NCBI GenBank assembly: GCA_026225555.1
Contig: JAMFSY010000007.1
Coordinates: forward strand, 1-64,000
Direction of reading: 5' to 3'
DNA: 64,000 bases
From: Methylacidiphilales bacterium
GTDB lineage: Bacteria > Verrucomicrobiota > Verrucomicrobiia > Methylacidiphilales > UBA1321
Position numbers and translations under genes: made by a program. Each line of letters starts with the position of its first letter. The stretch's first letter is position 1. Below the pieces are notes generated by a model. It was not told where the DNA came from. It searched no databases and worked only from the letters and a program-made list of their open reading frames with translations. Positions 7,437 to 16,830 of the stretch are shown piece after piece.

Positions 7437-8861
7437 TCAGCTCAACCCGGCGCGCAGCGCCTGCAAAGTCAGGCGCACGCCAAAGCCGGTCGCGCCGCCT
7501 TCGAGATAGGCGGGCGGCTTGGTCGTCCAGGCGGTCCCGGCGATATCGATGTGCACGAAGGGAGTTTCCTCCGCCCACAGTTTGATGAAACTCGCGCTGG
7601 CGCAGGCGCTGCCTTCGCGAAAGCTGGTATTCTTCGCCGTGGCGATTTCGGAAAGAACCGCCTCTTTATATTCCTCATCGATCGGCAGGGCCCAGACCCG
7701 TTCGCCGGTCAATTGACCCGCGGCGATGAAGGCCGCGCGCCATTTTTCATCCGAGGTGAACAAGCCGGCGCGCTGATGGCCGAGCGCCATGATACATGCG
7801 CCGGTCAGCGTGGAAAATTCGATGATGGCCGAAGGCTTGTGCGTCAGGCGCGCATGGGCGATGGCATCGACCAAAATGATGCGGCCTTCGGCATCGGTGT
7901 TGAGCACTTCGATGGTCTTGCCGTCGCGCGTGGTGATGATATCGCCGGGCCGGTAGGCATCCGGTCCGGGCATGTTCTCGGCGGAGGGAATCAGGCCGAC
8001 GAGATTGATCGGCAATTTCAATTCGGCCGCCGCGAGCATCATGCCGAGGACCGCGAGGCCGCCCATTTTGTCGAACTTCATCTCATCCATCTGCGCGCCG
8101 GGCTTGATGGAAATGCCGCCGGTATCGAAGGTCACGGCCTTGCCGATAAGTGCGAGGGGAGTCTCGCGTTTGCCTCCGCCGCGATATTCGATTTGGATGA
8201 GGCGCGGCGGATGCACCGAGCCCTGGCCCACGGCGAGGATGCCGCCGAAGCCGTCGCGCTTGAGCGCGCGTTCGTCCCAAACTTTAACGGTGAGACCGTG
8301 TCCCTTTGCAAGTTCCTGCGCCTTCTCGGCGAGAATGGCGGGGGTGAACATATTGCCGGGAAGATTGCCGAGCCCGCGGATTGTGTTGATGATCGCGCCG
8401 ACCTTCTCGGTCTCGACGGCGGCGAGGCGGGCCTGGGTGACCTCGTTCTCCTTGACCAGTACCTGCAACCGCGCGAGCACGCCGCGCGTCCGCTTGGTCG
8501 CGTCCTTGCCGAAGCCTTCGAATTTGTAGCTGGCGAGCAGCGCACCCTCCACCGCCGGGCCGACGTGTTCGGGGAAAGCGGTCAGATCGAGCGCGATTTC
8601 CTTGCTGCCCAGCTTCAACAGATGCTTCACGCCCGCGCCCGCCGCGCGGCGCAGCGTATCGGGCTCGATCTTCGCCTTGTCGCCGAGGCCGACGACCAAC
8701 GTCCGCTGGCCCTTGTCGCGCAGCAGCACGTGGCCCAGCGTCGCGCCATCGAATTCCTCCGCCGGAACACCCGCCGGTAACGGGCTCCCCTTCGTGAAGA
8801 AGGTGATCAGGTCGGGATTGCCGATTGCGGAAGAACGGACGTCGAGCTTAAGAGAGGGCAT
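7437..8861 (-). CDS. pepA: Leucyl aminopeptidase, M17 family (PepA)
   Basis: 474 residues. The C-terminal catalytic domain carries the M17 dimetal motifs: GKAVTFDTGGISIKPG, MGGLAVLGMM and the signature NTDAEGRIILVDAIAHA, with the late HIDIAGTAW segment. The N-terminal ~160 residues form the variable macro-like domain of the family. It releases N-terminal residues, preferably leucine, from peptides in the cytoplasm and normally works as a hexamer with two Zn or Mn ions. The start MPSLKLDVR at 8861 gives typical length. A run of small repeats lies upstream; a DUF4034-like gene follows. Confidence 0.95.
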   Translation of the reverse strand: MPSLKLDVRSSAIGNPDLITFFTKGSPLPAGVPAEEFDGATLGHVLLRDKGQRTLVVGLGDKAKIEPDTLRRAAGAGVKHLLKLGSKEIALDLTAFPEHVGPAVEGALLASYKFEGFGKDATKRTRGVLARLQVLVKENEVTQARLAAVETEKVGAIINTIRGLGNLPGNMFTPAILAEKAQELAKGHGLTVKVWDERALKRDGFGGILAVGQGSVHPPRLIQIEYRGGGKRETPLALIGKAVTFDTGGISIKPGAQMDEMKFDKMGGLAVLGMMLAAAELKLPINLVGLIPSAENMPGPDAYRPGDIITTRDGKTIEVLNTDAEGRIILVDAIAHARLTHKPSAIIEFSTLTGACIMALGHQRAGLFTSDEKWRAAFIAAGQLTGERVWALPIDEEYKEAVLSEIATAKNTSFREGSACASASFIKLWAEETPFVHIDIAGTAWTTKPPAYLEGGATGFGVRLTLQALRAGLS

Positions 8862-8883
8862 AAGTGGTAGCAGAATAAAACTC

Positions 8884-8966
8884 CGTCATGCCGGGCTTGT
8901 CGAGGGAGCAGTTAGTGAAAGGCTAAGCTCTAACCATCCGTCATCCTGAGTTTGTCGAAGGATCAG
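8884..8966 (+). repeat. Two direct copies of repeat family A
   Basis: CGTCATGCCGGGCTTGTCGA (from 8884) and CGTCATCCTGAGTTTGTCGA (from 8939) are direct repeats of the arm seen at 3291-3317. They sit in the gap upstream of pepA and downstream of ispH. Here the copies are in the same orientation, unlike the inverted pair at 3.3 kb. Confidence 0.7.
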
Positions 8967-9009
8967 CTTCCGGAATACGTCCAGATGGGGAAACAGGCAG
9001 CGTTTATTT

Positions 9010-9057
9010 AGCTGTAGCGGCGGTCTATCACCGCGGTCATAGATCGCCGCTACAGCT
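9010..9057. repeat. Hairpin repeat (family B)
   Basis: AGCTGTAGCGGCGGTCTAT (9010-9028) faces ATAGATCGCCGCTACAGCT (9039-9057). The 19-bp arms match at 18 positions with a 10-bp loop. It lies just past the ispH stop and could end ispH transcription, although no T-run follows on either strand. I see only one copy in the window. Confidence 0.65.
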
Positions 9058-9066
9058 GAGAATCAC

Positions 9067-9095
9067 GGACGCGAAGGGACTCGCGTCCCTACCTG
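9067..9095. repeat. Small hairpin repeat (family C), copy 1
   Basis: GGACGCGA-AGGGAC-TCGCGTCC is a perfect 8-bp stem, followed by CTACCTG. An almost identical sequence lies in inverted orientation at 11903-11930, and a degenerate copy at 16806-16827. It abuts the ispH stop codon. Confidence 0.65.
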
Positions 9096-9096
9096 A

Positions 9097-10419
9097 TCAA
9101 TGATGCCCGTCAGCCGCCGGCACCGGCGCGAGGCCGACGATCTCGCGGTAATCGGCGGGGAGCAATTTCTCCACATCGACGCCGCGGAACTGGTAGAGGC
9201 TATGGATCGTTTCCTCGAGCAGATTGTTGGGGCAGGAGGCACCAGCGGTGATGCCGACGACGACGTTGCCTTCGGGCAGCCAGTCGTGGCTGATCACTTC
9301 CTGCTGCTGGTGCTGGTCGTAATGGGAAATTTCCTTGGGCGAAATCAGCTTGTCGGAATTCTTGATGAAGTAGGTGGGCAGCATCGCCTCGCCCATTTCG
9401 GCCAGGTGCGAGGTGTTGCTGCTGTTGTAGCCGCCGACGACGAGCAGCAGGTTCATCTTTTCATGGCTGAGCATGTCGGAGAGAGCGTCCTGCCGTTCCT
9501 GCGTGGCGCCGCAAATCGTATCGGCCTTTCGGAAATGCTGATCGAGATTTTCGCGGCCGTACCGGTCGCCCATCGCCTGCTCGAAGCGGCGCTGCACTTC
9601 TTCCGTCTCGCCCTTCATCATCGTGGTCTGGTTGGCCACGCCCACGGAGACGAGATGCTGATCGGGATCGAAGCCGGGTGAATAGGCGCCTTCAAATTTC
9701 TTCAGGAATTCATCCTTGTTCCCGCCCTTGCGGATGTAATCGCAGACGTAATCCGTTTCCGCGAGGGTGAAGACGACGAGATAATGGGTGCCGCCCTTTT
9801 CGCTGATCGCCTGGGAGACGGTGGCCTTCGTTTCCTCGTGCCAGGCTTTGCCGTGGATGATGGAGGTGGTACCCCGCTCGCGATATTGCTTCACGCGCTT
9901 CCAGACGCTCATCACGTCGCCGCAGGTCGTATCGACCTGAAAACAGCCGATTTCCTTGAGGCGATTCAGCACTTTCACTTCCGCGCCGAAAGCGGGGACA
10001 ATGACCACGTCCTCCTGCGTCAGGCCGTCGAGATCGTAAACACCGCGCGTCTCCTTGAGCTGCTTGATGCCCATGTCGCGGAGCTGGTCGTTAACCTCCG
10101 GGTTGTGGATGATTTCACCCAAAAGATAGATATTCCGGCCTGCGTAAGCCTTGGTCGAGGCATAGGCGAGATTGATCGCGCGCTCCACGCCGTAGCAAAA
10201 GCCGAACGCCTTCGCCAATTTCACCGTGAGGCCGTTGGCCGAGAGGTACGACTTGGTGTGGCGGAGATATTCGACGACGGGACTGCGGTAATGGCTCTCC
10301 ACCTGCTCCTGCACGAGCTTGGTCAGCTCCGGGGTGCGGAGGTTCATGCGCTTCTTCGGCGCGAGGCCACTGGCGGTGATAGGCGTGGGGAGCGCTGCGG
10401 TCTGGGAATCGTCGGACAT
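9097..10419 (-). CDS. ispH: 4-hydroxy-3-methylbut-2-enyl diphosphate reductase (IspH/LytB), long form
   Basis: 440 residues. Last step of the MEP isoprenoid pathway: reductive dehydroxylation of HMBPP to IPP and DMAPP at a [4Fe-4S] cluster. The three cluster cysteines are seen as C75 in KAFGFCYGVERA, C166 in DTTCGDVMSVW and C303 in DTICGATQERQDA. VVGGYNSSNTSHLAE is the substrate-loop motif. It is longer than the ~315-aa E. coli enzyme and resembles the plant/cyanobacterial type, with an N-terminal extension and an insertion after the second cysteine. The hpt gene lies 86 bp upstream on the same strand. Confidence 0.95.
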   Translation of the reverse strand: MSDDSQTAALPTPITASGLAPKKRMNLRTPELTKLVQEQVESHYRSPVVEYLRHTKSYLSANGLTVKLAKAFGFCYGVERAINLAYASTKAYAGRNIYLLGEIIHNPEVNDQLRDMGIKQLKETRGVYDLDGLTQEDVVIVPAFGAEVKVLNRLKEIGCFQVDTTCGDVMSVWKRVKQYRERGTTSIIHGKAWHEETKATVSQAISEKGGTHYLVVFTLAETDYVCDYIRKGGNKDEFLKKFEGAYSPGFDPDQHLVSVGVANQTTMMKGETEEVQRRFEQAMGDRYGRENLDQHFRKADTICGATQERQDALSDMLSHEKMNLLLVVGGYNSSNTSHLAEMGEAMLPTYFIKNSDKLISPKEISHYDQHQQQEVISHDWLPEGNVVVGITAGASCPNNLLEETIHSLYQFRGVDVEKLLPADYREIVGLAPVPAADGHH

Positions 10420-10505
10420 CCCCCCAATATGGCGTGTCTTTAAAAGAGGGCAAGATTGCGTTACGCCCTGAGATGACCAGCCTTCTGGAGGAGAAAATCC
10501 CCTTC

Positions 10506-11051
10506 CTAGACTTCTTCCGCCACTTGGATGTGCTTTAGCCCGCGATAACGTCCGTTATAATCGAGGCCGTAACCGACGACGAATTCATCGGCGATCTTGA
10601 AACCGATCCAATCGGCCTCGATGGGCAACTCGCGGTTGCGCTGCTTTTGCAAGAGCACGCAAATTTTCACTTCCTCCGCGCCGAGCTGGTGCAATTGACG
10701 CACCAATTTGGCCAGGGTGAGTCCGGTATCGAGAATGTCGTCCACCACCAGGATGCGGCGTCCGGCGAAGGATTCTCCCAGGGCTTCCAAGCCCCGGATT
10801 TCGCCTGTGCTTGCCATGCCGGCATAGCTGGCCAGCCGGATGCAGGAGATCTCCGTCTCCAGGTCGACCTCGCGCAGCAGGTCGGTCAGGAAGAAGAGCG
10901 CGCCATTCATCACGCCGAGAAAGAGGGGCCGCTCGCCGCGGTAATATTTGGTCACGGCCACGCCCAGTTCGCGCACGCGGGCTTGAATGCTCTCCTGCGA
11001 GATTAGGATTCGTCCGGGTGTAATGGTGGTTGGCGTCGTCGTCGTTGGCAC
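10506..11051 (-). CDS. hpt: Hypoxanthine phosphoribosyltransferase
   Basis: 181 residues. Purine salvage enzyme joining hypoxanthine or guanine to PRPP. The PRPP-binding signature is ILVVDDILDTGLTL, preceded by GVMNGALFFLTDLL; the base-specificity region near the C-terminus is FKIADEFVVGYGLDYNGRYRGL. Length and motif order match bacterial Hpt. The N-terminus MPTTTTPTTITPGR is low-complexity, so the actual start may be a little further in. It is probably cotranscribed with ispH. Confidence 0.94.
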   Translation of the reverse strand: MPTTTTPTTITPGRILISQESIQARVRELGVAVTKYYRGERPLFLGVMNGALFFLTDLLREVDLETEISCIRLASYAGMASTGEIRGLEALGESFAGRRILVVDDILDTGLTLAKLVRQLHQLGAEEVKICVLLQKQRNRELPIEADWIGFKIADEFVVGYGLDYNGRYRGLKHIQVAEEV

Positions 11052-11163
11052 CTATGAAGCAAAGGCGGGAAGCGGGCGCTCGACAAGCCTGGACGTTGTC
11101 AATGAAAACGGACACCGTGCGGCCGCTGGACGGAACTCATCGACAATCCCCTATTTAATATAG

Positions 11164-11898
<735 letters not shown>

Positions 11899-11902
11899 AC
11901 CT

Positions 11903-11963
11903 GGGTAGGGACGCGAGTCCCTTCGTGTCCCATTCTAAAAGTGGGACGGCAAGAGGCTGCCGT
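11903..11963. repeat. Hairpin repeats: family C copy 2 (inverted) and family D
   Basis: GGTAGGGACGCGAGTCCCTT (11904 on) is the reverse complement of the family C copy at 9067-9095, with about one mismatch in 27. It is followed by ACGGCA-AGAGGC-TGCCGT (11946-11963), a separate perfect 6-bp hairpin. Both fill the 81-bp gap between pyrH and the GT9 gene. They might act as a terminator for pyrH; that is inference. Confidence 0.6.
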
Positions 11964-11979
11964 TCTTACCTGAAGAAAA

Positions 11980-13005
11980 ATGCGCATCCTTCTCATCAAG
12001 CCGAAGCACATCGGCGATTCGCTGATCCTGACGCCGACCCTCGTAGCGATCAGGCGCGCGCAGCCCGATGCGGAGATCTGGGTCGTGGTGCGTCGCGGTT
12101 GCGAGGGCATCCTGGCCGGCTGCCCGGAGATCGACCGCATTCTCACCATCGCGCCGGTGGATCAGCACGAGCGGCGCCTCTCCGATTTTTGGCTTGGCCT
12201 GGGCACGGCGCTTCGACTGCTGAGCGTCAGGTTCGATTATGTTTTCGAATTGGGCGACGGTCATCGCGGCCGCATGCTGGCCTTGCTCAGCCGGGCCGCG
12301 CACCGTTACTCCGTGCGACCGGTGACTCCGTTGAAATCCCGCGAGGAGCGTGGCTTCGATGCCATCTCCACTTTCGATTGGGAAACGAGCCATCGCGTGG
12401 AAAAGGATTTCTATTCCGTTAGCGAATTCTTCCCGCTGGCGGAGCCGATTCCGCCTTTGCGTTTCGACCGGCAACGGACCCGCCCTTGGGCTCCGGCGGA
12501 AGGGCTCTCCGATTTCTGCGTGATGCAGATCGGCAAACGGCAGAGCGTGGGCCGCTGGCAGCGGGAACGCTGGGAAGAAGTCGGCCACTGGCTGCTGGAA
12601 CACGTGGGCCCGATCGTGATCGCCTCGGGCACGGGCGAGTCGGAGACCGAGGAAGCCGCCTGGTTGCGCGACCGGTTGGGGCCTCGCGCACTTGCTACTC
12701 TGGGGCAGGCCGATTGGGCGCAGATGGCGGCCTTGCTCTATCGGGCGCGGCTCTACGTCGGACTGGACACGGCGACGATGCATCTGGCTGCAGCATGTGG
12801 TTGCCCAGTGGTGGCGCTCTTCGGTTCCACCTACGAAGGCCATTGGCGACCATGGCAATCGGTCTATCGTATCGTGACCGATTCCGAAGTTCCACCGACC
12901 GGCGAGGGCAAAGAGAACTTGGCGCAGGCCAAGCAGCGATCGATGACAGGCATCACGTCCGGCAAGGTGATCGCCGCCTGCGAGCAATTGCTTTCCCTGA
13001 AATAG
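11980..13005 (+). CDS. Glycosyltransferase family 9 (heptosyltransferase-like)
   Basis: 341 residues. N-terminal MRILLIKPKHIGDSLILTP and C-terminal YVGLDTATMHLAAACGCPVVALFG are the GT9 hallmarks (GD near the start; D/G-rich nucleotide-sugar loop followed by LFG). The family transfers ADP-heptose or related sugars to the lipopolysaccharide core at the inner face of the membrane. The specific sugar cannot be told from sequence. It lies in a group with an extended SDR, a GT-C-like membrane protein and a GT2, pointing to cell-surface glycan synthesis. It converges with the SDR gene. Confidence 0.88.
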   Translation: MRILLIKPKHIGDSLILTPTLVAIRRAQPDAEIWVVVRRGCEGILAGCPEIDRILTIAPVDQHERRLSDFWLGLGTALRLLSVRFDYVFELGDGHRGRMLALLSRAAHRYSVRPVTPLKSREERGFDAISTFDWETSHRVEKDFYSVSEFFPLAEPIPPLRFDRQRTRPWAPAEGLSDFCVMQIGKRQSVGRWQRERWEEVGHWLLEHVGPIVIASGTGESETEEAAWLRDRLGPRALATLGQADWAQMAALLYRARLYVGLDTATMHLAAACGCPVVALFGSTYEGHWRPWQSVYRIVTDSEVPPTGEGKENLAQAKQRSMTGITSGKVIAACEQLLSLK

Positions 13006-13012
13006 CGCTCCG

Positions 13013-14050
13013 TTACCCGTCCTGCCCGAGAAAGGCGAGGGTGCGTCGAATGGCCTCGTCGAGTTTCACCCGAACTTCCAGCCCAAGTTCCGTTCGCGCC
13101 CGGGCGAGATTGGGCAGGTAAATATTTTGCGGGCCGTGCGGCAGCGCCGACTGGATCGTGACTTCGGGTTTCGATTCGCAGGCGTCGGCAATGGCGCGCG
13201 CGAGCCCGGACGTACTGATGATTTCATCGGAACCGATGTTATATGCGCGCCCCTTTTCGCCCCGCGCAAGAATGCCGAGCAACCACGTCAACAAATCGGT
13301 GGGGTAAAGATAGGAACGCAGGGCCGTGCCATCGCCACGGACCAGAATCGGGCCGCCGTGCCGGGCATCCCGCAGGAAATTTCCCGCCGCATAATGGGCG
13401 TCGAGCGGCAGGTGCGGACCCAGAAAAGCGAAGGCGCGGACCGTGGTGTAATCGAGATCGGACGCAGCGCAGAGGGCTTCCGCCTCGCGCTTGGCGCGGG
13501 CATAGGGCGTGAGCGGTGTTGCCGTTTCAGCCTCCTCCTCGCGCGCTCCTGGAAGTTGGCCGGCCAACGCGCCGTAAATCGCGCCCGAGCTAATATAGAG
13601 CATCCTTTTCGCTCCGCTGCGACGACTCAAATCGAGCATACGTCGCGTTCCCTCGACCATGGCGCAGCAGCGCGCTTCCTCTTGCGCTGCGCTCTGAATG
13701 CCGAGCGTATCGGAAGCCGCGTGGAGGATGAAATCGTAACGCGTGGAGCTCGCCGGAAAGTCAGCCACGTCGCCCGCCAGGAAACGTAGCGCGGGGACGG
13801 CGGACAGCTCGGGATACTGGTCCAGAAATCGCGCCGGATTTCGCGAGAGGATGGTGAGATCCAATCCCAAACCGGCTTGCGCATCGGCGTGAAGCAGCGC
13901 GCCCAGCAGCCACTTCCCAAAAAAGCCGGTGCCCCCAGTCAGGAAAATCCGGCCGCCCCGAAGAGCCCCGAAATCGCCCGCGGCCTGCCCCGCGATTTCG
14001 TCGAGATCGGTGGCGGAAAGATTGAACCAGGATTTTTGGGATTTGCTCAT
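13013..14050 (-). CDS. NAD(P)-dependent epimerase/dehydratase, extended SDR
   Basis: 345 residues. The Rossmann loop GGTGFFGKW (around residues 38-46) and the catalytic YARAK (YxxxK) in LTPYARAKREAEAL, preceded by YISSGAIYG with the catalytic Ser, define an extended SDR. The family acts on nucleotide sugars such as dTDP-, GDP- or CDP-hexoses. The exact substrate is not evident. The N-terminal ~30 residues before the Rossmann strand are an extension. It is transcribed away from the membrane protein gene starting at 14079, leaving a 28-bp divergent gap. Confidence 0.85.
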   Translation of the reverse strand: MSKSQKSWFNLSATDLDEIAGQAAGDFGALRGGRIFLTGGTGFFGKWLLGALLHADAQAGLGLDLTILSRNPARFLDQYPELSAVPALRFLAGDVADFPASSTRYDFILHAASDTLGIQSAAQEEARCCAMVEGTRRMLDLSRRSGAKRMLYISSGAIYGALAGQLPGAREEEAETATPLTPYARAKREAEALCAASDLDYTTVRAFAFLGPHLPLDAHYAAGNFLRDARHGGPILVRGDGTALRSYLYPTDLLTWLLGILARGEKGRAYNIGSDEIISTSGLARAIADACESKPEVTIQSALPHGPQNIYLPNLARARTELGLEVRVKLDEAIRRTLAFLGQDG

Positions 14051-14078
14051 CGCGGCCGAATCGCTCTACTACTCGCGA

Positions 14079-15770
14079 ATGATTGCGCCAGAAGTCCGTG
14101 AGGGAAGCAACCGGGAAACGGCGCGCCTCGTTTTATTGAGGAATAATCTCCTGGTCTCCGCGCTGATCTTTTTCATCCTGGAGTTGTGGCGGCCCTGTTT
14201 TTTTCTCACCGATGATAACCTCGATGGCGGCCTGCCCTTCTTTTCCGAAGTGGGGCGGCATTTGCTAAGCGGCCATTCGCCGTTTTACTCCGATTATCTT
14301 TTTGGCGGCCATTATAATCTCCTGCGCGATCCGGGTTACTTTTGCTGGCATCCTCTTTATCTGATCGTCTCGCTTCTCGCGGGCACGCCGTGGCATCTGC
14401 TGATTATCGATGTCGATGCCTTCGTGCTCTTCATGCTCTGCACGGCGGGATTCGTTAATCTGGCGTGGTATCTGCGGCGCGAACTGGCGCTGACGATCAG
14501 CGACGGGTGGATCATGTTTTACACCATGAGCTTCACCTACAGCATGATCGCGATCACGACCGGATCGAGTTGGCTGACTTTCATGGGTAACGAGAGCGCA
14601 TTGCCGTGGCTGGCGCTTGGAATTTTACAGCGTTCCTGGTGGCGCGGCACGGGCCTGGTCGCGATCTTTTCGCTGCACCAGATTTTGGGTGGGCATCCCG
14701 AGCCGGCCATTTCCAACACGATCTTTCTCTCGTTCTTCGCCTTGGGGATTAGCTTTATCCGCCGCTCTGCGCAGCCGCTCGGATGCTGGATCGCCGGCTA
14801 CACCCTGGCAGTGTTGATCATCCTGCCGCTACTCGTGCCGATGTTCAGCGGCTTTTTTGCCAGCGTCCGCTCGCATGGAATCGATATCTCCGAGATGGAG
14901 ACCAACAATATTGATCCGGGTCTTTTCCCCACGTCTCTTTTTCTCGGCATGGCCCTGTGGCTCATCCATTCACCGCCGGAATTTCACACAACCTACACGC
15001 TGGCATTGGGCAGTTGCGCCGCCGCCTGGTGCATCCTTCCCGCCATGATCGATCGGGCCCATTGGCGGAAGATCGATCAGGTGGTGGTGGTGGTGCTCAT
15101 CTTCATCGTCGTGCTGATCTGCCGTCCCCGCTGGATCAGCGAAATCATGATCCGACTGCCGTTGCTTAGATCGATGCGGTGGCCCTTTCGCGAATTCATT
15201 CAGTTCCAGTTCTTTTTTCATTTCCTCCTTCTGCTGCGGACTCCCGGCTTGACCTCCCGGTTCCAGCGTTCGGTGGCGCTCCTGAGCACGGCTTTGCTTG
15301 TGATTCCGCTCGCTCTCTATGTCCTGCCGCCGACGCTCAACGCCATGGCCATGGACCGGAAGCTCCTCTTTTCCGGCGGGTTCGATCGGTATTGGAGCCA
15401 AGTGAGGCCCTTCTTCCAGCCGGGGGACCAAGTCGCGGTGATCATTCCGTTACGGCTCTATTCCGATAATCACTTCGAAGTGCCCTACAGCCTGCTTTCC
15501 TCCCACAATTATTCATGTATGACCCATGTCATCAATATCTGGGGCTGGTCGCAGACGCCTCCGTCGGATCAGCTTTACGCCCGGACGCCAGTCGTCTACC
15601 CCTTTGGCGCCTACATGCCGGAACAAAAGGCGGCCCTGATGGCGGAATTGCCGGGGCTGAAGTTCATCACGCTGGAAAGCTTCAAGCCGCTGAAAATCAC
15701 GCTCAGCTCGCGCGACGGGCCAACAATCGACCTGACGCCTTATATCCCACCGGAAATCGAGAAACCCTGA
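14079..15770 (+). CDS. YfhO/GT-C-like multi-pass membrane protein (paralogue 1)
   Basis: The ATG at 14079 is chosen because the upstream part of the track ORF overlaps the divergent SDR gene; this gives 563 aa. Roughly 10-12 hydrophobic segments follow a first helix near residues 20-35. The extracytoplasmic loop LTDDNLDGGLPFF, followed by SPFYSDYLFGGHYNLL, resembles the first loop of YfhO/GT-C lipid-linked-sugar transferases; the acidic pair could be catalytic. The last ~150 residues are soluble. It is clearly homologous over its whole length to the protein at 51473-53131. The neighbouring GT2, 43 bp downstream, could supply a polyprenyl-phosphate sugar donor. Function is inferred. Confidence 0.75.
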   Translation: MIAPEVREGSNRETARLVLLRNNLLVSALIFFILELWRPCFFLTDDNLDGGLPFFSEVGRHLLSGHSPFYSDYLFGGHYNLLRDPGYFCWHPLYLIVSLLAGTPWHLLIIDVDAFVLFMLCTAGFVNLAWYLRRELALTISDGWIMFYTMSFTYSMIAITTGSSWLTFMGNESALPWLALGILQRSWWRGTGLVAIFSLHQILGGHPEPAISNTIFLSFFALGISFIRRSAQPLGCWIAGYTLAVLIILPLLVPMFSGFFASVRSHGIDISEMETNNIDPGLFPTSLFLGMALWLIHSPPEFHTTYTLALGSCAAAWCILPAMIDRAHWRKIDQVVVVVLIFIVVLICRPRWISEIMIRLPLLRSMRWPFREFIQFQFFFHFLLLLRTPGLTSRFQRSVALLSTALLVIPLALYVLPPTLNAMAMDRKLLFSGGFDRYWSQVRPFFQPGDQVAVIIPLRLYSDNHFEVPYSLLSSHNYSCMTHVINIWGWSQTPPSDQLYARTPVVYPFGAYMPEQKAALMAELPGLKFITLESFKPLKITLSSRDGPTIDLTPYIPPEIEKP

Positions 15771-15813
15771 AGGCTTGCTGAGCTTTCCCTACCCTTTATG
15801 ATGCAGAGGAAAC

Positions 15814-16803
15814 GTGGAAACTGAACCTTCTTCCTGCCTGGCCCCGGCGTCCCGCCCGATCATTCCGGCGAGCGAGCGGCTGATCAGCGTCGTGAGTGGA
15901 TGCTATAACGAAGAGGAAAACATTCGCGAATGTTACCTCCAGGTCAAAAAGGTCTTCGCGGAAATCGGGCGGTACCGTTACGAACATATCTTCATCGATA
16001 ACGGCTCGAAGGACCGGACGGCCGCCATCCTGCGGGAGATCGCGGCGGAGGATAAAAACGTCAAGGTCATCCTCAATGCGCGAAACTTCGGCCACATCCG
16101 TTCCGGTTATCACGCCATGCTTCAGGCGCGGGGCGACGCGATCATCAGCCTCGTTTCCGATTTGCAGGATCCGCCGGAACTGATCAAGGATTTCATCACC
16201 AAATGGGAGGAAGGCTTCCTCATGGTCATCGCGGTGAAGCAGGAGAGCGAGGAGTCGATTATCTTCTTCACCATCCGCCGCGCCTATTACGAACTCGTCG
16301 CGCGCCTGGCGGAAATCGAGCTGAATAAAAACGCCACCGGCTTCGGTCTTTATGACCGGCGCTTTGTCGAGATCCTCAAGGAAATCGACGATCCCTATCC
16401 CTATTTTCGCGGGCTCGTTTCGGAAGTCGGCCTGCCCTCCACGAAGATCCACTACATCCAGCCCGCGCGAAAACGTGGGATCACGAGCAATAACTTTTAC
16501 CGGCTCTATGATATGGCGATGCTTGGCATCACCAATCACACGAAGGTGCCGTTGCGGCTCGCGACGTTGCTGGGTTTTGCGATTTCGATTATCAGTTTCT
16601 GCGTGGCGATCATCTATGTCGTGCTCAAGCTGTTGTTCTGGCAGCAATTCAGCTTGGGACTGGCGCCGCTGGTGGTGGGACTCTTTTTCTTTGGGTCCGT
16701 GCAGCTCTTCTTCATTGGAATTCTCGGCGAATATATCGGAGCGATTCACACGCAGGTACTGAAGCGGCCCCATGTGGTGGAGCTGGAGCGAATCAATTTT
16801 TAA
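15814..16803 (+). CDS. Glycosyltransferase family 2, DPM1/ArnC-like
   Basis: 329 residues. The GT-A domain shows ISVVSGCYNEEENIRECY, FIDNGSKDRT and SLVSDLQDPPELI (the metal-binding acidic motif seen as SDLQDP). Two C-terminal hydrophobic segments (about 250-275 and 285-310) match undecaprenyl-phosphate glycosyltransferases that load a sugar onto the lipid carrier at the inner membrane. It starts on a GTG preceded by a good Shine-Dalgarno, AGAGG. It follows the GT-C-like gene by 43 bp, and such a pair (lipid-P-sugar synthase plus GT-C transferase) is a common functional unit. Confidence 0.9.
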   Translation: METEPSSCLAPASRPIIPASERLISVVSGCYNEEENIRECYLQVKKVFAEIGRYRYEHIFIDNGSKDRTAAILREIAAEDKNVKVILNARNFGHIRSGYHAMLQARGDAIISLVSDLQDPPELIKDFITKWEEGFLMVIAVKQESEESIIFFTIRRAYYELVARLAEIELNKNATGFGLYDRRFVEILKEIDDPYPYFRGLVSEVGLPSTKIHYIQPARKRGITSNNFYRLYDMAMLGITNHTKVPLRLATLLGFAISIISFCVAIIYVVLKLLFWQQFSLGLAPLVVGLFFFGSVQLFFIGILGEYIGAIHTQVLKRPHVVELERINF

Positions 16804-16805
16804 GC

Positions 16806-16827
16806 CGCGAACGCGGAGTGATTCGCG
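16806..16827. terminator. Hairpin between convergent genes (degenerate family C copy)
   Basis: CGCGAA-CGCGGAGTGA-TTCGCG, with a perfect 6-bp stem, occupies the 27-bp gap between the GT2 stop and the metal-permease stop. It matches family C at 19 of 24 positions. Its placement suggests a bidirectional transcription stop, but there is no T-tract. Confidence 0.45.
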
Positions 16828-16830
16828 TCT

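Noticed and set aside
6957-8780. 607-aa plus-strand ORF
   Set aside because: It is antisense to pepA and the DUF4034-like gene, and its sequence is Arg/Ala-rich low-complexity without domains.
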